Of a DNA stretch of 64,000 bases, positions 1-10,601 are shown piece by piece. The position numbers and the translations under genes were made by a program. The notes below the pieces were generated by a model. That model worked only from the letters and a program-made list of their open reading frames with translations, was not told the origin of the DNA and ran no database searches. Source of the stretch: Methylorubrum populi (GTDB lineage: Bacteria; Pseudomonadota; Alphaproteobacteria; Rhizobiales; Beijerinckiaceae); NCBI GenBank assembly GCA_020741775.1, contig DYYG01000042.1, forward strand, positions 1 to 64,000, written 5' to 3'. How positions within the stretch are numbered: the stretch's first letter is position 1; each line of letters begins with the position of its first letter.

Positions 1-2
1 GA

Positions 3-101
3 GCGCCGCCGCCGTCGTCGCCCCCGCCGGGAAATGATGACCGGAAATCGGACGCGATTCCCGACGACGACCTCGACGAGGTGGAGGAGCAGCCGAGCTG
101 A
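3..101 (+). CDS. C-terminal fragment of a CDS entering from the left edge (acidic tail ...[12 protein letters not shown])
   Basis: Open frame from the window edge to TGA at 99-101, with an acidic low-complexity tail; the rest of the gene lies outside the window. Confidence 0.35.
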   Translation, partial: APPPSSPPPGNDDRKSDAIPDDDLDEVEEQPS

Positions 102-163
102 GGACAGGCAGCCGCGGCGAATCCCGCCGCGATTGCCCTCGCGCCACGTGGCTGCGGCTCACC

Positions 164-604
164 TCAATGACAGCCGCAGCTTCCGCTTCCACAACCTCCG
201 CCACCGTGGCTGTGAGCAGCCTTGGCCGGTGCGCTCGCAACGCGGTCGCGGGTCAGGCCGCGCTCCTCCAGCTCCCGGAGATAGGTCGCCCAACGGTTGC
301 GATACTCGCGGCCCAGATCGAACAGGTAGTCCCAGCCATAGATCCCGGTGTCGTGCATGTCGTCGAAGAACAGCTTCACGGCGTAGTTGCCGACCGGCTC
401 CACCGAGAGGATCGCCACGTCACGCTTGCCGCCGAGCACCTTGCGTTCGGCCGGCGAATGGCCCTGGACCTCGGCGGAAGGACTCGATACCCGGAGATAT
501 TCTGCCGGTAGCTCGAAGCGGCCGCCGCCGTCGAACGCGACCGTCAGAATGCGCTTGTCGCCAGACAGGCGGATCTCGGTGGGCCAGCGCTCGCTCATGC
601 TCAT
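164..604 (-). CDS. DUF971 / gamma-butyrobetaine hydroxylase-like N-terminal domain protein with His/Gly/Cys-rich C-terminus
   Basis: 146 aa; DUF971-like [16 protein letters not shown]...[21 protein letters not shown]; tail [16 protein letters not shown]. Confidence 0.8.
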   Translation of the reverse strand: MSMSERWPTEIRLSGDKRILTVAFDGGGRFELPAEYLRVSSPSAEVQGHSPAERKVLGGKRDVAILSVEPVGNYAVKLFFDDMHDTGIYGWDYLFDLGREYRNRWATYLRELEERGLTRDRVASAPAKAAHSHGGGGCGSGSCGCH

Positions 605-672
605 CCGTTCCCATGTCTCATGCCGGCGTTGCGCTAACGCGCTTGCCGGAAAATGCCACCACCCTCATATGG

Positions 673-1776
673 ATGGCGATGCTGGATCTGTCAGCCGACA
701 AAACCCTCAATCATCGCAACGCTTCGAGTTCAGAGACGCGCATGTGGGGCCCTGCGGACGACGTTATCGCACCGAGCCGGCCGGCGCCTCTGGTCGATCC
801 GTTTCAGCGGGCGATTACCTATCTGCGCATCTCGGTCACGGATCGCTGCGACTTTCGCTGTGCCTATTGCATGGCCGAGGACATGCAGTTCCTGCCCAAG
901 CGCGACCTGCTGACGCTCGAAGAGCTCGACCGGCTCTGCGGCGTGTTCATCGATCGCGGCGTGCGGAAGCTGCGCATCACCGGCGGCGAGCCGCTGGTGC
1001 GCCGCGATATCATGCATCTTTTCCGCCGGCTCTCGCGCCATCTTAAGAGCGGCGTGCTCGATGAACTGACCCTGACGACCAACGGCTCCCAACTTGCTCG
1101 ATTCGCGCCGGAACTGGCCGATCTCGGCGTGCGGCGCATCAACGTCTCGCTCGACACGCTCGACCCGGACAAATTCCGGGCGATCACCCGGCGCGGCGAT
1201 CTCGCGACCGTGCTGCGCGGGATCGAGGTGGCGCGGGAGGCCGGGATCAAGGTCAAGATCAACGCCGTGGCGTTGAAGGGCGTCAACGAGGACGAGATCG
1301 CCGAGATGATCACCTGGGCCCATGGGCTCGGCATGGATATGACGCTGATCGAGGTGATGCCGCTCGGTGAGATCGAGGGCGACCGCACCGATCAGTTTCT
1401 GCCGCTCTCCGTCGCCCGCGAGCGTCTGGAGAGCCAGTTCACGCTCACACCCTTGCCTGATCGCACCGGTGGCCCCGCCCGCTATGTCCGCATCGAAGAG
1501 ACGGGCGGCCGGCTCGGCTTCATCACGCCGCTGACCCATAATTTCTGCGAGAGCTGCAACCGCGTCCGTCTGACCTGCACCGGCAAGCTCTATATGTGCC
1601 TTGGCCAGGAGGATGCGGCGGACCTGCGCGCGGCCCTGCGTGCCTCGCCGGACGATGCGCTGGTGACGCAGGCCGTGGTGGAGGCCATCTCGCGCAAGCC
1701 GAAGGGCCACGATTTCGTCATCGAGCGGGCTCGCCCGGCCGCCGTGCCGCGGCACATGAGCGTGACCGGCGGCTGA
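673..1776 (+). CDS. moaA: GTP 3',8-cyclase MoaA (radical SAM)
   Basis: CAYC radical-SAM motif ([10 protein letters not shown]), [11 protein letters not shown]-terminal [26 protein letters not shown]-track start at 34 is over-extended, start set near 673. Confidence 0.93.
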   Translation: MAMLDLSADKTLNHRNASSSETRMWGPADDVIAPSRPAPLVDPFQRAITYLRISVTDRCDFRCAYCMAEDMQFLPKRDLLTLEELDRLCGVFIDRGVRKLRITGGEPLVRRDIMHLFRRLSRHLKSGVLDELTLTTNGSQLARFAPELADLGVRRINVSLDTLDPDKFRAITRRGDLATVLRGIEVAREAGIKVKINAVALKGVNEDEIAEMITWAHGLGMDMTLIEVMPLGEIEGDRTDQFLPLSVARERLESQFTLTPLPDRTGGPARYVRIEETGGRLGFITPLTHNFCESCNRVRLTCTGKLYMCLGQEDAADLRAALRASPDDALVTQAVVEAISRKPKGHDFVIERARPAAVPRHMSVTGG

Positions 1777-1946
1777 CAGGCATTCCGGTCGACCGCATCG
1801 GGTTTCGCCGTCCTCGCGAGCGTAAGCGGATCGCTTCCAGCTCTCAGAGGGAACGACGCAGTGTGCGTCGAGGCGGCTGACGCAGCACCTCAGCACGAGG
1901 ATCGTTGCTTTTGCCGGGACCGGATGCGAATCGGTGAGACCGATTT

Positions 1947-2867
1947 TCAGCCACTCACCGGCCGCAACGCCTCTCGGATCTCCGCCGTGTCGAGCCAGTG
2001 CGACACCCGCTCGCAATGCCGGGCGATGGCTGGCGTATGCGCGTAGATCGCGAGTGACCCCTCCACCATGGCTCGCAACTCGATGCAGCGGCCGGCATCC
2101 ACCAAGAAGTTCAGGCCTCCGAGCGGCGGCTTGAAGGTAGTGCTGCCGGTCAGGCCGAGCCGGGCCGCGATCTCGGGATAGATTGGCCAGATGCTCCCGC
2201 TGAGCGGATCGGGCAGGTAATCCTCGCAACGGGCACTGCGCGCCGGCAGGCCGGCGCGGGCCAGGGCGTCGCGGGCGAGGTCGTCCATCACGAAGAGTTT
2301 CGGATGGTTGATCGTGTGCATGAAGCAGCCGCGCCGCATCCAGCCGGCGAACAGCCGGTCGAGAATGCAGCCATGGGCCCGGCTCATCTCCAAGAGCGAA
2401 TCCCGGTTCCCGAACCAGCCATCGAGATAACCGAGGCGGGCGAAGACGTCGGCGCGGAACAGCGAGACAATCTCGTCGACCGAGAAGCCGCGGGCGAAGC
2501 CGTAGACGATGAGCGCCGAGTGGTAATCGCCCATCGGTGAGCCGAATTGGCCGCCCTTGTGGCTGATATAGACGATATCGGGGTGGAAGGCCGGGAAGAC
2601 GATCGTCGGCACCGGCACGTAGATCCGCGCCGCCTCCCGGATGCGGGTGGGCGTGAGATCTCCGAGGACACCCTTCTCGAAGGGGAAGCAGACGGTCAGG
2701 TCGGCCGAGGCGACGGCGTCGAGCAGGTGCCGCGGGTTCGCGTCGAATTGCGAAAAGGTTGCCGGCTCTATCGCCGCGATGTCAGCATCCGGCGCAAGGA
2801 ACCCCAGGCAGCCCCCCAGGACCGCGACCTGGCAGTTGTTGCCGACGACGACGATCCGCCTAGCCAC
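1947..2867 (-). CDS. WcbI-like polysaccharide biosynthesis/putative acetyltransferase
   Basis: 306 aa beginning MARRIVVVGNNCQVAVLGGCL, a WcbI-type VVGNCQ start; neighbour of a GSCFA-domain gene. Confidence 0.6.
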   Translation of the reverse strand: MARRIVVVGNNCQVAVLGGCLGFLAPDADIAAIEPATFSQFDANPRHLLDAVASADLTVCFPFEKGVLGDLTPTRIREAARIYVPVPTIVFPAFHPDIVYISHKGGQFGSPMGDYHSALIVYGFARGFSVDEIVSLFRADVFARLGYLDGWFGNRDSLLEMSRAHGCILDRLFAGWMRRGCFMHTINHPKLFVMDDLARDALARAGLPARSARCEDYLPDPLSGSIWPIYPEIAARLGLTGSTTFKPPLGGLNFLVDAGRCIELRAMVEGSLAIYAHTPAIARHCERVSHWLDTAEIREALRPVSG

Positions 2868-4003
2868 GGGCGCGTGCCTCCCGCCGCCAGCAATTCCTCG
2901 TCGCAGACCACCGCCGCCTGTTGGGCATATTCGCTGCGCGCCGCATGCAGGCTCCGGCTGGAAGCGGGGAGGGCGTCATGCTCCCCGCCTTCGGTGAGGT
3001 GGCGGAAGAAGACCCGCATGACATGATCGACACCGTCCTTGCTGACGGACCTGAGATCGCTCTCGAGATAGCGGAAGGCGCCCTCGGGGGAGGTGATGAT
3101 CTCGTAGGAGGGGAAATACAGAGTATCCGCGCGGGTATCGGCGAGGCGCTGGGCGGCGACCCGCAGCACCGCCTTGCTGAGCACCGTCGATTGCAGGACG
3201 TGCCGCGCCTCGTAGGTCGCCACCAGGGGCACCGGAGACACGGTGAGGATCAGCCGGGCACGCGGATTCACGGCAGTCAGGGCGTCGGCGAAAGCGGAGA
3301 GATCCGCGATCACCTCCTCGACGGGCTGGTTGACGAAGACGTATCTGTCCGGGTCGAACGTTCCAGCGGCCACCCCCGGGCCCAGGGGAAAGGCCGCCCC
3401 GTCCTCCGCCGCCTGCCAGCCCTCGGTGAGGCCGAGGGTGAAGACGAAAACGTCGAGATCCTCGAACAGCTGCCGGATGCAGGCGAAATGGGCCTGCCTT
3501 TCCTCTTCGACCGCCTCGGGACTGGCAAAGCCCGCCGGCTCGATGCGCGGACGGAACGGATCGGCGAAGCGTCCGTCCGGCCGTTCCCATGCGCTGTCGG
3601 CGGGAACGAAGCGGCCATAGGCGCGCTCGATCAGCTGACGCAGCTGGCGGGCGGTGTAGACGTTGCCGTAGCGAGCCGAGAACAGGCGATAGCCGCAGGT
3701 GCGCGCCTCCTCGGTCGCCATGCCCTCCGGCGCATTCTCGGTCACGAGGTAACGGTAGCCGCTCGCCTGCAGCCGGTCGGCGATGTGCTGGGCAAAGCAA
3801 CTGCCCGCCGTGGCGATCCGGGTCTGCCGGGTCAGCTTCGCCTCAGCCGGCACCGGGGCGCCCGCCATCGGATCGAGGGCGAAGAGCGGAAGCGAGCCGA
3901 CGGACCGCTCCCAGAAGGCGTGGTCGGCAAGGCCGTGATAGGGATTTCGGGCACGGTCTCGCATCGGCGGGTGGACCCTAGCCGAGCGGTCGGGCACCGG
4001 CAA
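2768..4003 (-). CDS. GSCFA domain-containing protein
   Basis: 411 aa with the GSCFAQHIADRL signature and FVFTLGLTEGW. Confidence 0.8.
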   Translation of the reverse strand: MPVPDRSARVHPPMRDRARNPYHGLADHAFWERSVGSLPLFALDPMAGAPVPAEAKLTRQTRIATAGSCFAQHIADRLQASGYRYLVTENAPEGMATEEARTCGYRLFSARYGNVYTARQLRQLIERAYGRFVPADSAWERPDGRFADPFRPRIEPAGFASPEAVEEERQAHFACIRQLFEDLDVFVFTLGLTEGWQAAEDGAAFPLGPGVAAGTFDPDRYVFVNQPVEEVIADLSAFADALTAVNPRARLILTVSPVPLVATYEARHVLQSTVLSKAVLRVAAQRLADTRADTLYFPSYEIITSPEGAFRYLESDLRSVSKDGVDHVMRVFFRHLTEGGEHDALPASSRSLHAARSEYAQQAAVVCDEELLAAGGTRPWLGGSSSSATTARSRSWGAAWGSLRRMLTSRR

Positions 4004-4087
4004 CGGCAGACGGAATCCCTGCCGGGAGCATTTTGCATACAGCCGCTGTCGGGCTAGACCACGCCCGCTTTAATCCGAACCGGAGAG

Positions 4088-4963
4088 ATGAGACCCATGG
4101 CCAATGTCGCGTTCCTGGGCCTTGGCGTGATGGGCTCGCCGATGGCGGGGCACCTCGCGAAGAAGGGCCACGACGTCACCGTCTATAATCGCACCCGCGC
4201 CAAGGCCGATGCCTGGGTGGCTGCCCATGGGGGCCGGGCCGCGTCCACGCCCCGCGAGGCGGCGGCGGGGCGCGAGATCGTGTTCGCTTGCGTCGGCAAT
4301 GACGACGACCTGCGCTCTGTCGTGCTCGGCGATGACGGCGCCTTCGCCGGGATGGAGAAGGGAGCCGTCTTCGTCGATCACACCACCGCCTCGGCCGAGG
4401 TCGCCCGGGAATTGTCCGCTGCCGCCGACGCGTCGGGGCTCCACTTCATCGACGCCCCGGTTTCCGGCGGCCAGGCCGGCGCCGAGAACGGCGTGCTCAC
4501 GGTGATGTGCGGCGGCGAGGAAGCGATCTACGCGCAGGTCGAGCCGGTCGTCATGGCCTATGCCAAGTCCTGCCGCCTGCTTGGAGCGGTCGGGTCGGGT
4601 CAGCTGACCAAGATGGTCAACCAGATCGCCATTGCCGGCTTGGTGCAGGGATTGTCCGAGGCGATCCACTTCGCCAAGCGCGCCGGCCTCGATGTGGAGG
4701 CGGTGCTCGACGTGATCTCCAAGGGCGCGGCCGGCTCCTGGCAGATGGAAAATCGCGGCCGCACCATGAATGCGGAGAAATTCGATTTCGGCTTCGCCGT
4801 CGAGTGGATGCGGAAAGATCTCGGCATTCTGCTGGCCGAATCGCGCCGCAACGGCGCCCGCCTGCCGGTCACCGCCCTGGTCGATCAGTTCTATGCCGAG
4901 GTCGAGGCCATGGGCGGCAAGCGCTGGGACACCTCGTCGCTCATCGCCCGGCTGGAGCGCTGA
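4088..4963 (+). CDS. NAD(P)-dependent oxidoreductase, 3-hydroxyisobutyrate dehydrogenase family
   Basis: FLGLGVMGSPMAGHLAKKGH Rossmann motif; FIDAPVSGGQAGAENGVLTVMCGG. Confidence 0.9.
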   Translation: MRPMANVAFLGLGVMGSPMAGHLAKKGHDVTVYNRTRAKADAWVAAHGGRAASTPREAAAGREIVFACVGNDDDLRSVVLGDDGAFAGMEKGAVFVDHTTASAEVARELSAAADASGLHFIDAPVSGGQAGAENGVLTVMCGGEEAIYAQVEPVVMAYAKSCRLLGAVGSGQLTKMVNQIAIAGLVQGLSEAIHFAKRAGLDVEAVLDVISKGAAGSWQMENRGRTMNAEKFDFGFAVEWMRKDLGILLAESRRNGARLPVTALVDQFYAEVEAMGGKRWDTSSLIARLER

Positions 4964-5933
4964 GCCGCCGCTCCGCCAGGGACCACGCCGCTTCCGGCGT
5001 GGTCCAGAGCCAATCGTCGCCCATCTGGTGGCGGAACCACGTGAACTGCCTTTTGGCGTAGCGGCGGGTATCGCCCTGGCCCCGCCGGATCGCCTCCTCG
5101 CGAGAGATCTCGCCTGCGAGATAGGCGATCAGCCCCGGCACGCCATGGGCGCGCATTACCGGCAGCATCGGGTCGAGCCACCTGTCCCGGAGCGCGGCCA
5201 CTTCGTCGAGGGCGCCGGCCTCCAGCATGGCGAGGAATCGCGCGTCGATCCGTTGGCGCAAGGTCTCACGCTCGGTGGCGAGAAACAGTTTCAGGAGCGG
5301 CTTTCCGGCAAGCGGACCCGGCAGGCGCGCCTCCTGAAACGAGACGATGGAGCGGCCCGTCGCCGCGACGATCTCGAGGGCCCGCATCACGCGCATCCGG
5401 TCCGAGGGGCGCAGGCGTCCGGCGCTTTCGGGATCGCGCTGGACGAGGAGCGCGTGCAGTGCCTCGGTCGGCTGTCCATCCGCGTCCGCCCGGATTCTCT
5501 GACGAACAGGCTCCGGCACCTCGGGAAGGTCGGAAATGCCCTCGTCGAGGCTGCGGAAATACAGACCGGTGCCGCCGACGAAGATCGGCAGGCTTCCAGA
5601 TGGAAGCTCCGAGAGCAGCGCCGCGACGTGCCGCTGGAAATGTCCGACGGAAAAATTCACTGCCCCGTCGATGCTGCCATACAGGCGGTGGGGCGCAAGC
5701 GCTTCCTCCTCGGCGCTGGGTCGGGCCGAGAGGACGCGGAGATCGGCATAGACCTGCATGGAATCGGTGTTGATCACCGTGCCGCCGAAGGCGCGGGCGA
5801 TCGCCAGACCCAGCGCCGACTTGCCGGAGGCGGTAGGCCCTGCGATGAGGATTGCGGCCGGGCGCTCCGCCTCCAACCCATCCGGACCCGGCACGGCTTC
5901 TCTCCATGACACTCGTCGCGACGCTGATAGCAA
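4941..5933 (-). CDS. miaA: tRNA dimethylallyltransferase MiaA
   Basis: LIAGPTASGKSALGLAIA, INTDSMQVYADL, VGGTGLYFRSL. Confidence 0.93.
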   Translation of the reverse strand: MLSASRRVSWREAVPGPDGLEAERPAAILIAGPTASGKSALGLAIARAFGGTVINTDSMQVYADLRVLSARPSAEEEALAPHRLYGSIDGAVNFSVGHFQRHVAALLSELPSGSLPIFVGGTGLYFRSLDEGISDLPEVPEPVRQRIRADADGQPTEALHALLVQRDPESAGRLRPSDRMRVMRALEIVAATGRSIVSFQEARLPGPLAGKPLLKLFLATERETLRQRIDARFLAMLEAGALDEVAALRDRWLDPMLPVMRAHGVPGLIAYLAGEISREEAIRRGQGDTRRYAKRQFTWFRHQMGDDWLWTTPEAAWSLAERRLSAPAGR

Positions 5934-6802
5934 ACCCGGCCCGGCCCGCCATCACCGATGCGGTGCTCGCCGAGGCTCGGCGGGTCACACGAACGGAGCA
6001 TCAGCCGCGGATTCTGCACGGCGAAGTCGCCGCCGAGCTGCTGGTGCCGGGCGTGGCCGAAGAGGCCTCCGCCCTCACCGAGCGGTTGCGCGCTGCCTTG
6101 GCCGGCGAGCCGATCGATGTCGCCGTGCTGGCCGAAGACCGGCACCGCCGCAAGCGGCTTTTCCTGGCCGACATGGACTCGACCATGATCGAGCAGGAAT
6201 GCATCGACGAACTCGCCGCCATCGTCGGCCTCAAGCAGAAGGTCGCCGCGATCACCGAGCGCGCCATGCGTGGCGAGATCGCGTTCGAGCCGGCCTTGCG
6301 GGAGCGGGTCGCCCTGCTGAAAGGCCTGCCGGTCGGGGTGATCGACGGGTTGATCCGCGATGTCATCCGCCTGACCCCCGGGGGGCGGACTCTGGTGGCA
6401 ACCATGCGGGCGCATGGTGCCTATACCTGTCTGGTCTCCGGCGGCTTTACCCTGTTCACCGGCCCGGTCGGCGCGCAACTCGGCTTCGACGAGGCCTTTG
6501 CCAATCGCCTCGACGTGGCGGATGGCCACCTGACGGGAGCCATCGTCGAGCCTGTCATCGGAGCCGAGGCCAAGCGCGCGAGCCTGCTCGCACTGCGCGA
6601 CCGGCTTTCCCTCGATCCGGCGGAGACGCTCGCGGTGGGCGATGGGGCCAACGATCTGCCGATGCTGGCTGCGGCCGGGCTCGGCGTCGCCTTCCGCGCC
6701 AAGCCGAAGGTGGCGGAGGCCGCCCGCGTGCGCATCGAGCACGGCGACCTGACCGCGTTGCTTTATCTGCAAGGTTTCTCGGCGGCGGAATTCGCCGCCT
6801 AG
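5906..6802 (+). CDS. serB: phosphoserine phosphatase SerB
   Basis: FLADMDSTMIEQECIDELA, VSGGFTLFTGPV, AVGDGANDLPML; start set at ATG 5906. Confidence 0.93.
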   Translation: MTLVATLIANPARPAITDAVLAEARRVTRTEHQPRILHGEVAAELLVPGVAEEASALTERLRAALAGEPIDVAVLAEDRHRRKRLFLADMDSTMIEQECIDELAAIVGLKQKVAAITERAMRGEIAFEPALRERVALLKGLPVGVIDGLIRDVIRLTPGGRTLVATMRAHGAYTCLVSGGFTLFTGPVGAQLGFDEAFANRLDVADGHLTGAIVEPVIGAEAKRASLLALRDRLSLDPAETLAVGDGANDLPMLAAAGLGVAFRAKPKVAEAARVRIEHGDLTALLYLQGFSAAEFAA

Positions 6803-6821
6803 ATTTTTCGCGCGGGGCGGT

Positions 6822-6851
6822 CAGCCCCTCCCTTTGGGGGAGGGGACTGGC
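6822..6851. terminator. hairpin between convergent serB and degP
   Basis: Inverted repeat CAG-CCCCTCC-CTTTGGG-GGAGGGG-ACTG in the convergent intergenic gap. Confidence 0.6.
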
Positions 6852-6854
6852 TGC

Positions 6855-8390
6855 TCATTCCAGCCCAATCGCGACGAAGCGCACGTCGCCGCTGGCGCTC
6901 GCGACGAGAAGCAGCACCGACTTGCGGCCCTCCTTCTTGAGCGCCTCGACGCGCTTGGTCACGTCGGCGGGGTTCGACACCGCCTCCTGACCGACCTCGA
7001 CGATGACCTCGCCGGGCTGGATGCGCTTGTCGGCGGCGGTCGAGTTCGGGTCGACCTTTGTGACGACCACGCCGCTCTTCACGCTTTCCTTGATGCCGTA
7101 GCGACGGCGGGCCTCGTCGTTGAGGCCGGACAGGTTGAGGCCGAGGATCTGGCGGTTGACCGATTCCGCCTCGGGCTGCTTGGCGTTGGCGACCTGCGTC
7201 TTCTCACCATCCTCCAGGCGGCCGAGCAGAACCGACTTGGTCTGCTCCTCGCCCTTGCGCACCACCTGCACATCCACGGTCTTGCCGACCGGCGTGGCGG
7301 CCACGATGCGCGGCAACTCGCTGGAGGATTTCACCGGGACGCCGTTGAACTTCACGATCACGTCGCCGACTTCGAGGCCGGCGGTCTTGGCCGGACCCTT
7401 CTCGTCCACGCCCGCGATCAGCGCTCCCTTGGCGCCGCCCTTGAGGCCGAGAGCCTCGGCGGTGGCGTCATCGACGTTCTGGATCCGCACGCCGAGCCAG
7501 CCGCGGCGCACCTCGCCGTACTGGCGAAGCTGATCGATGACCGGGCTCGCCGTGCCCGAGGGCACCGCGAAGCCGATGCCGACCGAACCGCCGGACGGGG
7601 AGAGGATGGCGGTGTTGATGCCGATCACCTCACCGTCCATGTTGAACAGCGGGCCGCCGGAATTGCCCTTGTTGATGGCCGCGTCGGTCTGAATGTAGTT
7701 GTCGTAGGGGCCGGACTCGATGTTGCGGCCGCGGGCCGAGACGATGCCGGCGGAGACCGAGCCGCCGAGTCCGAACGGATTGCCGATCGCCATCACCCAG
7801 TCGCCCGGGCGCATCTTGTCGGAATCGCCGAAGGGAACGGCCTTGAGTGGCCGCTCGGCAGTTGGCTTCACCCGCAGCAGGGCAAGATCGATCTTCGAAT
7901 CCTTGCCGATGATCTCGGCCTTCAGCTTCGTTCCGTCGTGCAGGATCACCTGGATGTCGTTGGCGTCGCCGATGACGTGATTGTTCGTCACCACGATGCC
8001 CGTGGCGTCGATGATGAAGCCGGACCCCAAGGAATTCGATTTGCGGGTCGGGCCGCGCGAGCTGTCGTCGTCGCCCCGCGGATTGCCCTGGCCGCGACGC
8101 TTGAAGAATTCCTCGAACAGATCCTCGAACGGCGTGCCCTGAGGAAGCTGCGGCAGGGTGCGGCTGCCACTCCGATTGGCCTCGACCGTGGTCGAAGCGG
8201 AGATGTTCACCACCGCATCCGTCACCTTCTCGGCGAGGTCGGCCAGTGATTCCGGGCCGCGGGCCAAGGCCGGCAGGGGCAGGGCGGTGACCGTGACGGT
8301 GATGCCCAACACCGCGGCAGCCAGGGCCGATGAGGCGCGCCGGGCAAACGACGTCTGTCGGCCCCGGACGGCGTTCGCGGCGACTCTCAT
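6855..8390 (-). CDS. DegP/Do family periplasmic serine protease
   Basis: Trypsin-like TNNHVIGDAND, IDLALLRVKP, NKGNSGGPLFN motif, two PDZ domains; start at 8390 (MRVAANAV) with signal peptide. Confidence 0.92.
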   Translation of the reverse strand: MRVAANAVRGRQTSFARRASSALAAAVLGITVTVTALPLPALARGPESLADLAEKVTDAVVNISASTTVEANRSGSRTLPQLPQGTPFEDLFEEFFKRRGQGNPRGDDDSSRGPTRKSNSLGSGFIIDATGIVVTNNHVIGDANDIQVILHDGTKLKAEIIGKDSKIDLALLRVKPTAERPLKAVPFGDSDKMRPGDWVMAIGNPFGLGGSVSAGIVSARGRNIESGPYDNYIQTDAAINKGNSGGPLFNMDGEVIGINTAILSPSGGSVGIGFAVPSGTASPVIDQLRQYGEVRRGWLGVRIQNVDDATAEALGLKGGAKGALIAGVDEKGPAKTAGLEVGDVIVKFNGVPVKSSSELPRIVAATPVGKTVDVQVVRKGEEQTKSVLLGRLEDGEKTQVANAKQPEAESVNRQILGLNLSGLNDEARRRYGIKESVKSGVVVTKVDPNSTAADKRIQPGEVIVEVGQEAVSNPADVTKRVEALKKEGRKSVLLLVASASGDVRFVAIGLE

Positions 8391-8502
8391 GGACGGTTCC
8401 TCAAGCTCCGAAAGCACCTGTTGTCAGGCAGGCCTATAGATTCGGCGGCCGGCCCCCTCGATCAAGGGCGCCGGCCGTGTCGGTCGATGGTGTCGCGGGG
8501 TG

Positions 8503-9465
8503 TCAGCGCACCGCGCCGGTGGTGGCCCCGGCGCCTGCGGCCGCCGGCTCGGGGCTGCCGCTGCGGGCGCTGTCCGGCTTGCGGCCCTGGGGATCCCCGA
8601 AATAGCGGAAGAAGTCCGAATTCGGGCTCACCACGAGGCGGGTATCCTGCCCCTTCAGGGCCTGCTCGTAGGCCTGCATCGAGCGGTAGAAAGCGAAGAA
8701 GCCGGCATCCGCTCCGAAGGCCTCGGCGAGGATGCGGTTGCGGTCGGCGTCGCCCTGACCGCGCATCTCCTCCGCCTTCTGGTTGGCTTCCGCCAGGATC
8801 ACCGTGACGTCGCGGTCGGCCTTGGCGCGGATCAGGGTGGCGGCCTGATCGCCGTTGGCGCGGATGTCGGTCGCCTCCTTCTTCCGCTCCGATGTCATGC
8901 GGTCATAGACCGCCTGGCTGTTTTTCGCCGGAAGATCGACGCGGGTCATCCGGAGGTCGACGATCTCGACTCCGAGTCCCTTGGCCTGACGATTCACGTC
9001 TTCCTGAATCTGGTTCATCAGGTCGGCGCGATCCGTGCGCACGATGGCATCGCGGCTGGACCGGGCGAGCACGTTACGCAGGGCCGAGTTGGTGAAGCTC
9101 GCCAGGCGCTGGTTGGCCAGGGCGATGGTGCCGACCGACTGGTAGAACTTCAGCGGATCGACGATGCGGTAGCGGGCGAAGGCGTCCACTTCCAGGTTCT
9201 GCCGGTCGGCGGTGAGCAGGGTCTGCACCGGCAGGTCGAGATCAAGCACCCGCTTGTCGAACAGCACGACGCTGTCGACGAACGGCACCTTGAAGTAGAG
9301 GCCCGGCTTGTTCTGACCGGTCGGGTTCAGCACGTCGCGGACGCGGCCGAGCTGCAGCACCAGGGCCTGCTGCATCTGCCCGACCGTGAAGGCCGAGGCG
9401 TAGAGCCCGATCGCGACCGCGGCGGTGGCCACGATCAGACCGGTGCGGAGGGCGGGATTGTTCAT
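8503..9465 (-). CDS. hflC: protease modulator HflC
   Basis: SPFH domain, 320 aa, directly downstream of hflK with 4-bp overlap. Confidence 0.9.
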   Translation of the reverse strand: MNNPALRTGLIVATAAVAIGLYASAFTVGQMQQALVLQLGRVRDVLNPTGQNKPGLYFKVPFVDSVVLFDKRVLDLDLPVQTLLTADRQNLEVDAFARYRIVDPLKFYQSVGTIALANQRLASFTNSALRNVLARSSRDAIVRTDRADLMNQIQEDVNRQAKGLGVEIVDLRMTRVDLPAKNSQAVYDRMTSERKKEATDIRANGDQAATLIRAKADRDVTVILAEANQKAEEMRGQGDADRNRILAEAFGADAGFFAFYRSMQAYEQALKGQDTRLVVSPNSDFFRYFGDPQGRKPDSARSGSPEPAAAGAGATTGAVR

Positions 9466-10601
9466 CGGCTCTGCGCTCCGCTCGTCTGGGGCCGGCTGCT
9501 CTCGGTGAGCGGCAGAACGGGCACCACGCCGGCGATGTTGGCGCCGGAGACGCCACCACTCTGGTCGATGATCACCTTGTGCACGGAGCCGAGAACCTTC
9601 TCCATGGTTTCAAGGAAGATGCGCTCGCGGCTGATTTCGGGCGCGACCTTGTAGGATTGATAGACCTGCTGGAAGCGAGCCGCCTGACCGGTGGCATCGG
9701 CGGTCGCCTGTGCGACGTAGGCTTCGGCTCCCTGCAGGGCCTTGCTGGCATTACCGCGCGCTTCGGGCACGACGCGGCTCGCATAGGTCTCGGCCTCGTT
9801 GCGCACCTGCTGGGCATACTGCTGGGCCGCGTTCACGTCGATGAAGGCGGGCCGCACTTCCGGGGGCGGGTTGACGCTGGTGAGCTGCACCACCTCGATC
9901 CGCACGCCCGCGCCATATTCGTCGAGGGCGCTCTGGACGATTTCCTTGACCTCCTGAGCAATGCTCGACTGCTCGTTGGTCAGGATCGCCTGGATGTTGC
10001 GCCGGCCGATCACCTCGCGCATGGCGCTCTCGGCGATGGCTTTGATGGTGCCGTCCGGGTTGGCGAGATTGAAGACGTAATCCTCGGCCTTCAGCGGGTT
10101 GACGCGCCACTGCACCTCGAAATCGAGGTCGACGATGTTCTCGTCACCGGTGAGCATCAGGCTCTCTTCCGGCACGTCCCGCTGGCGCGTGGTGTTGCCG
10201 GCGCTGACATAGCCGATCGGGATCGAGTTGAAGACGCCGACATTGGGCGTCCTCACGGAGCCGACCGGGTAGGGGAAGTTGTAGCGCAGGCCCTCGCCGG
10301 ACTGGCCGGTATAGCGGCCGAAGATCGTGTTGATGCCGACCTCGTTGGGCTTCACGATGTAGAAGCCCGTCAGCAGCCAGACGCCGAGGACGAGGCCCGC
10401 CGCCACGAGGATTCCCTTGCCGCCGCCGAAGCCGCCGCCCGGCATCACGCCGCGGAGCCGGTCCTGACCACGCCGGAGCAGATCCTCGAGATCGGGGGGC
10501 GTCTTGCCGCCACCCCCGCCACCCCAGGGGCCGCCGCCATTGCCGCCGCCGGGACGGCCCCAGGGACCGCCTCCGCCGCCGCTCTGATTGCTCCAAGGCA
10601 T
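9462..10601 (-). CDS. hflK: FtsH protease activity modulator HflK
   Basis: Gly-rich N-terminus MPWSNQSGGGGGPWG, then SPFH domain; start at 10601. Confidence 0.92.
   Translation of the reverse strand: MPWSNQSGGGGGPWGRPGGGNGGGPWGGGGGGKTPPDLEDLLRRGQDRLRGVMPGGGFGGGKGILVAAGLVLGVWLLTGFYIVKPNEVGINTIFGRYTGQSGEGLRYNFPYPVGSVRTPNVGVFNSIPIGYVSAGNTTRQRDVPEESLMLTGDENIVDLDFEVQWRVNPLKAEDYVFNLANPDGTIKAIAESAMREVIGRRNIQAILTNEQSSIAQEVKEIVQSALDEYGAGVRIEVVQLTSVNPPPEVRPAFIDVNAAQQYAQQVRNEAETYASRVVPEARGNASKALQGAEAYVAQATADATGQAARFQQVYQSYKVAPEISRERIFLETMEKVLGSVHKVIIDQSGGVSGANIAGVVPVLPLTESSRPQTSGAQSR

Noticed and set aside
34-672. Long N-terminal extension of the moaA ORF
   Set aside because: Antisense to the DUF971 gene and Arg/Ser/Pro-rich; MoaA homology begins after about 673-742
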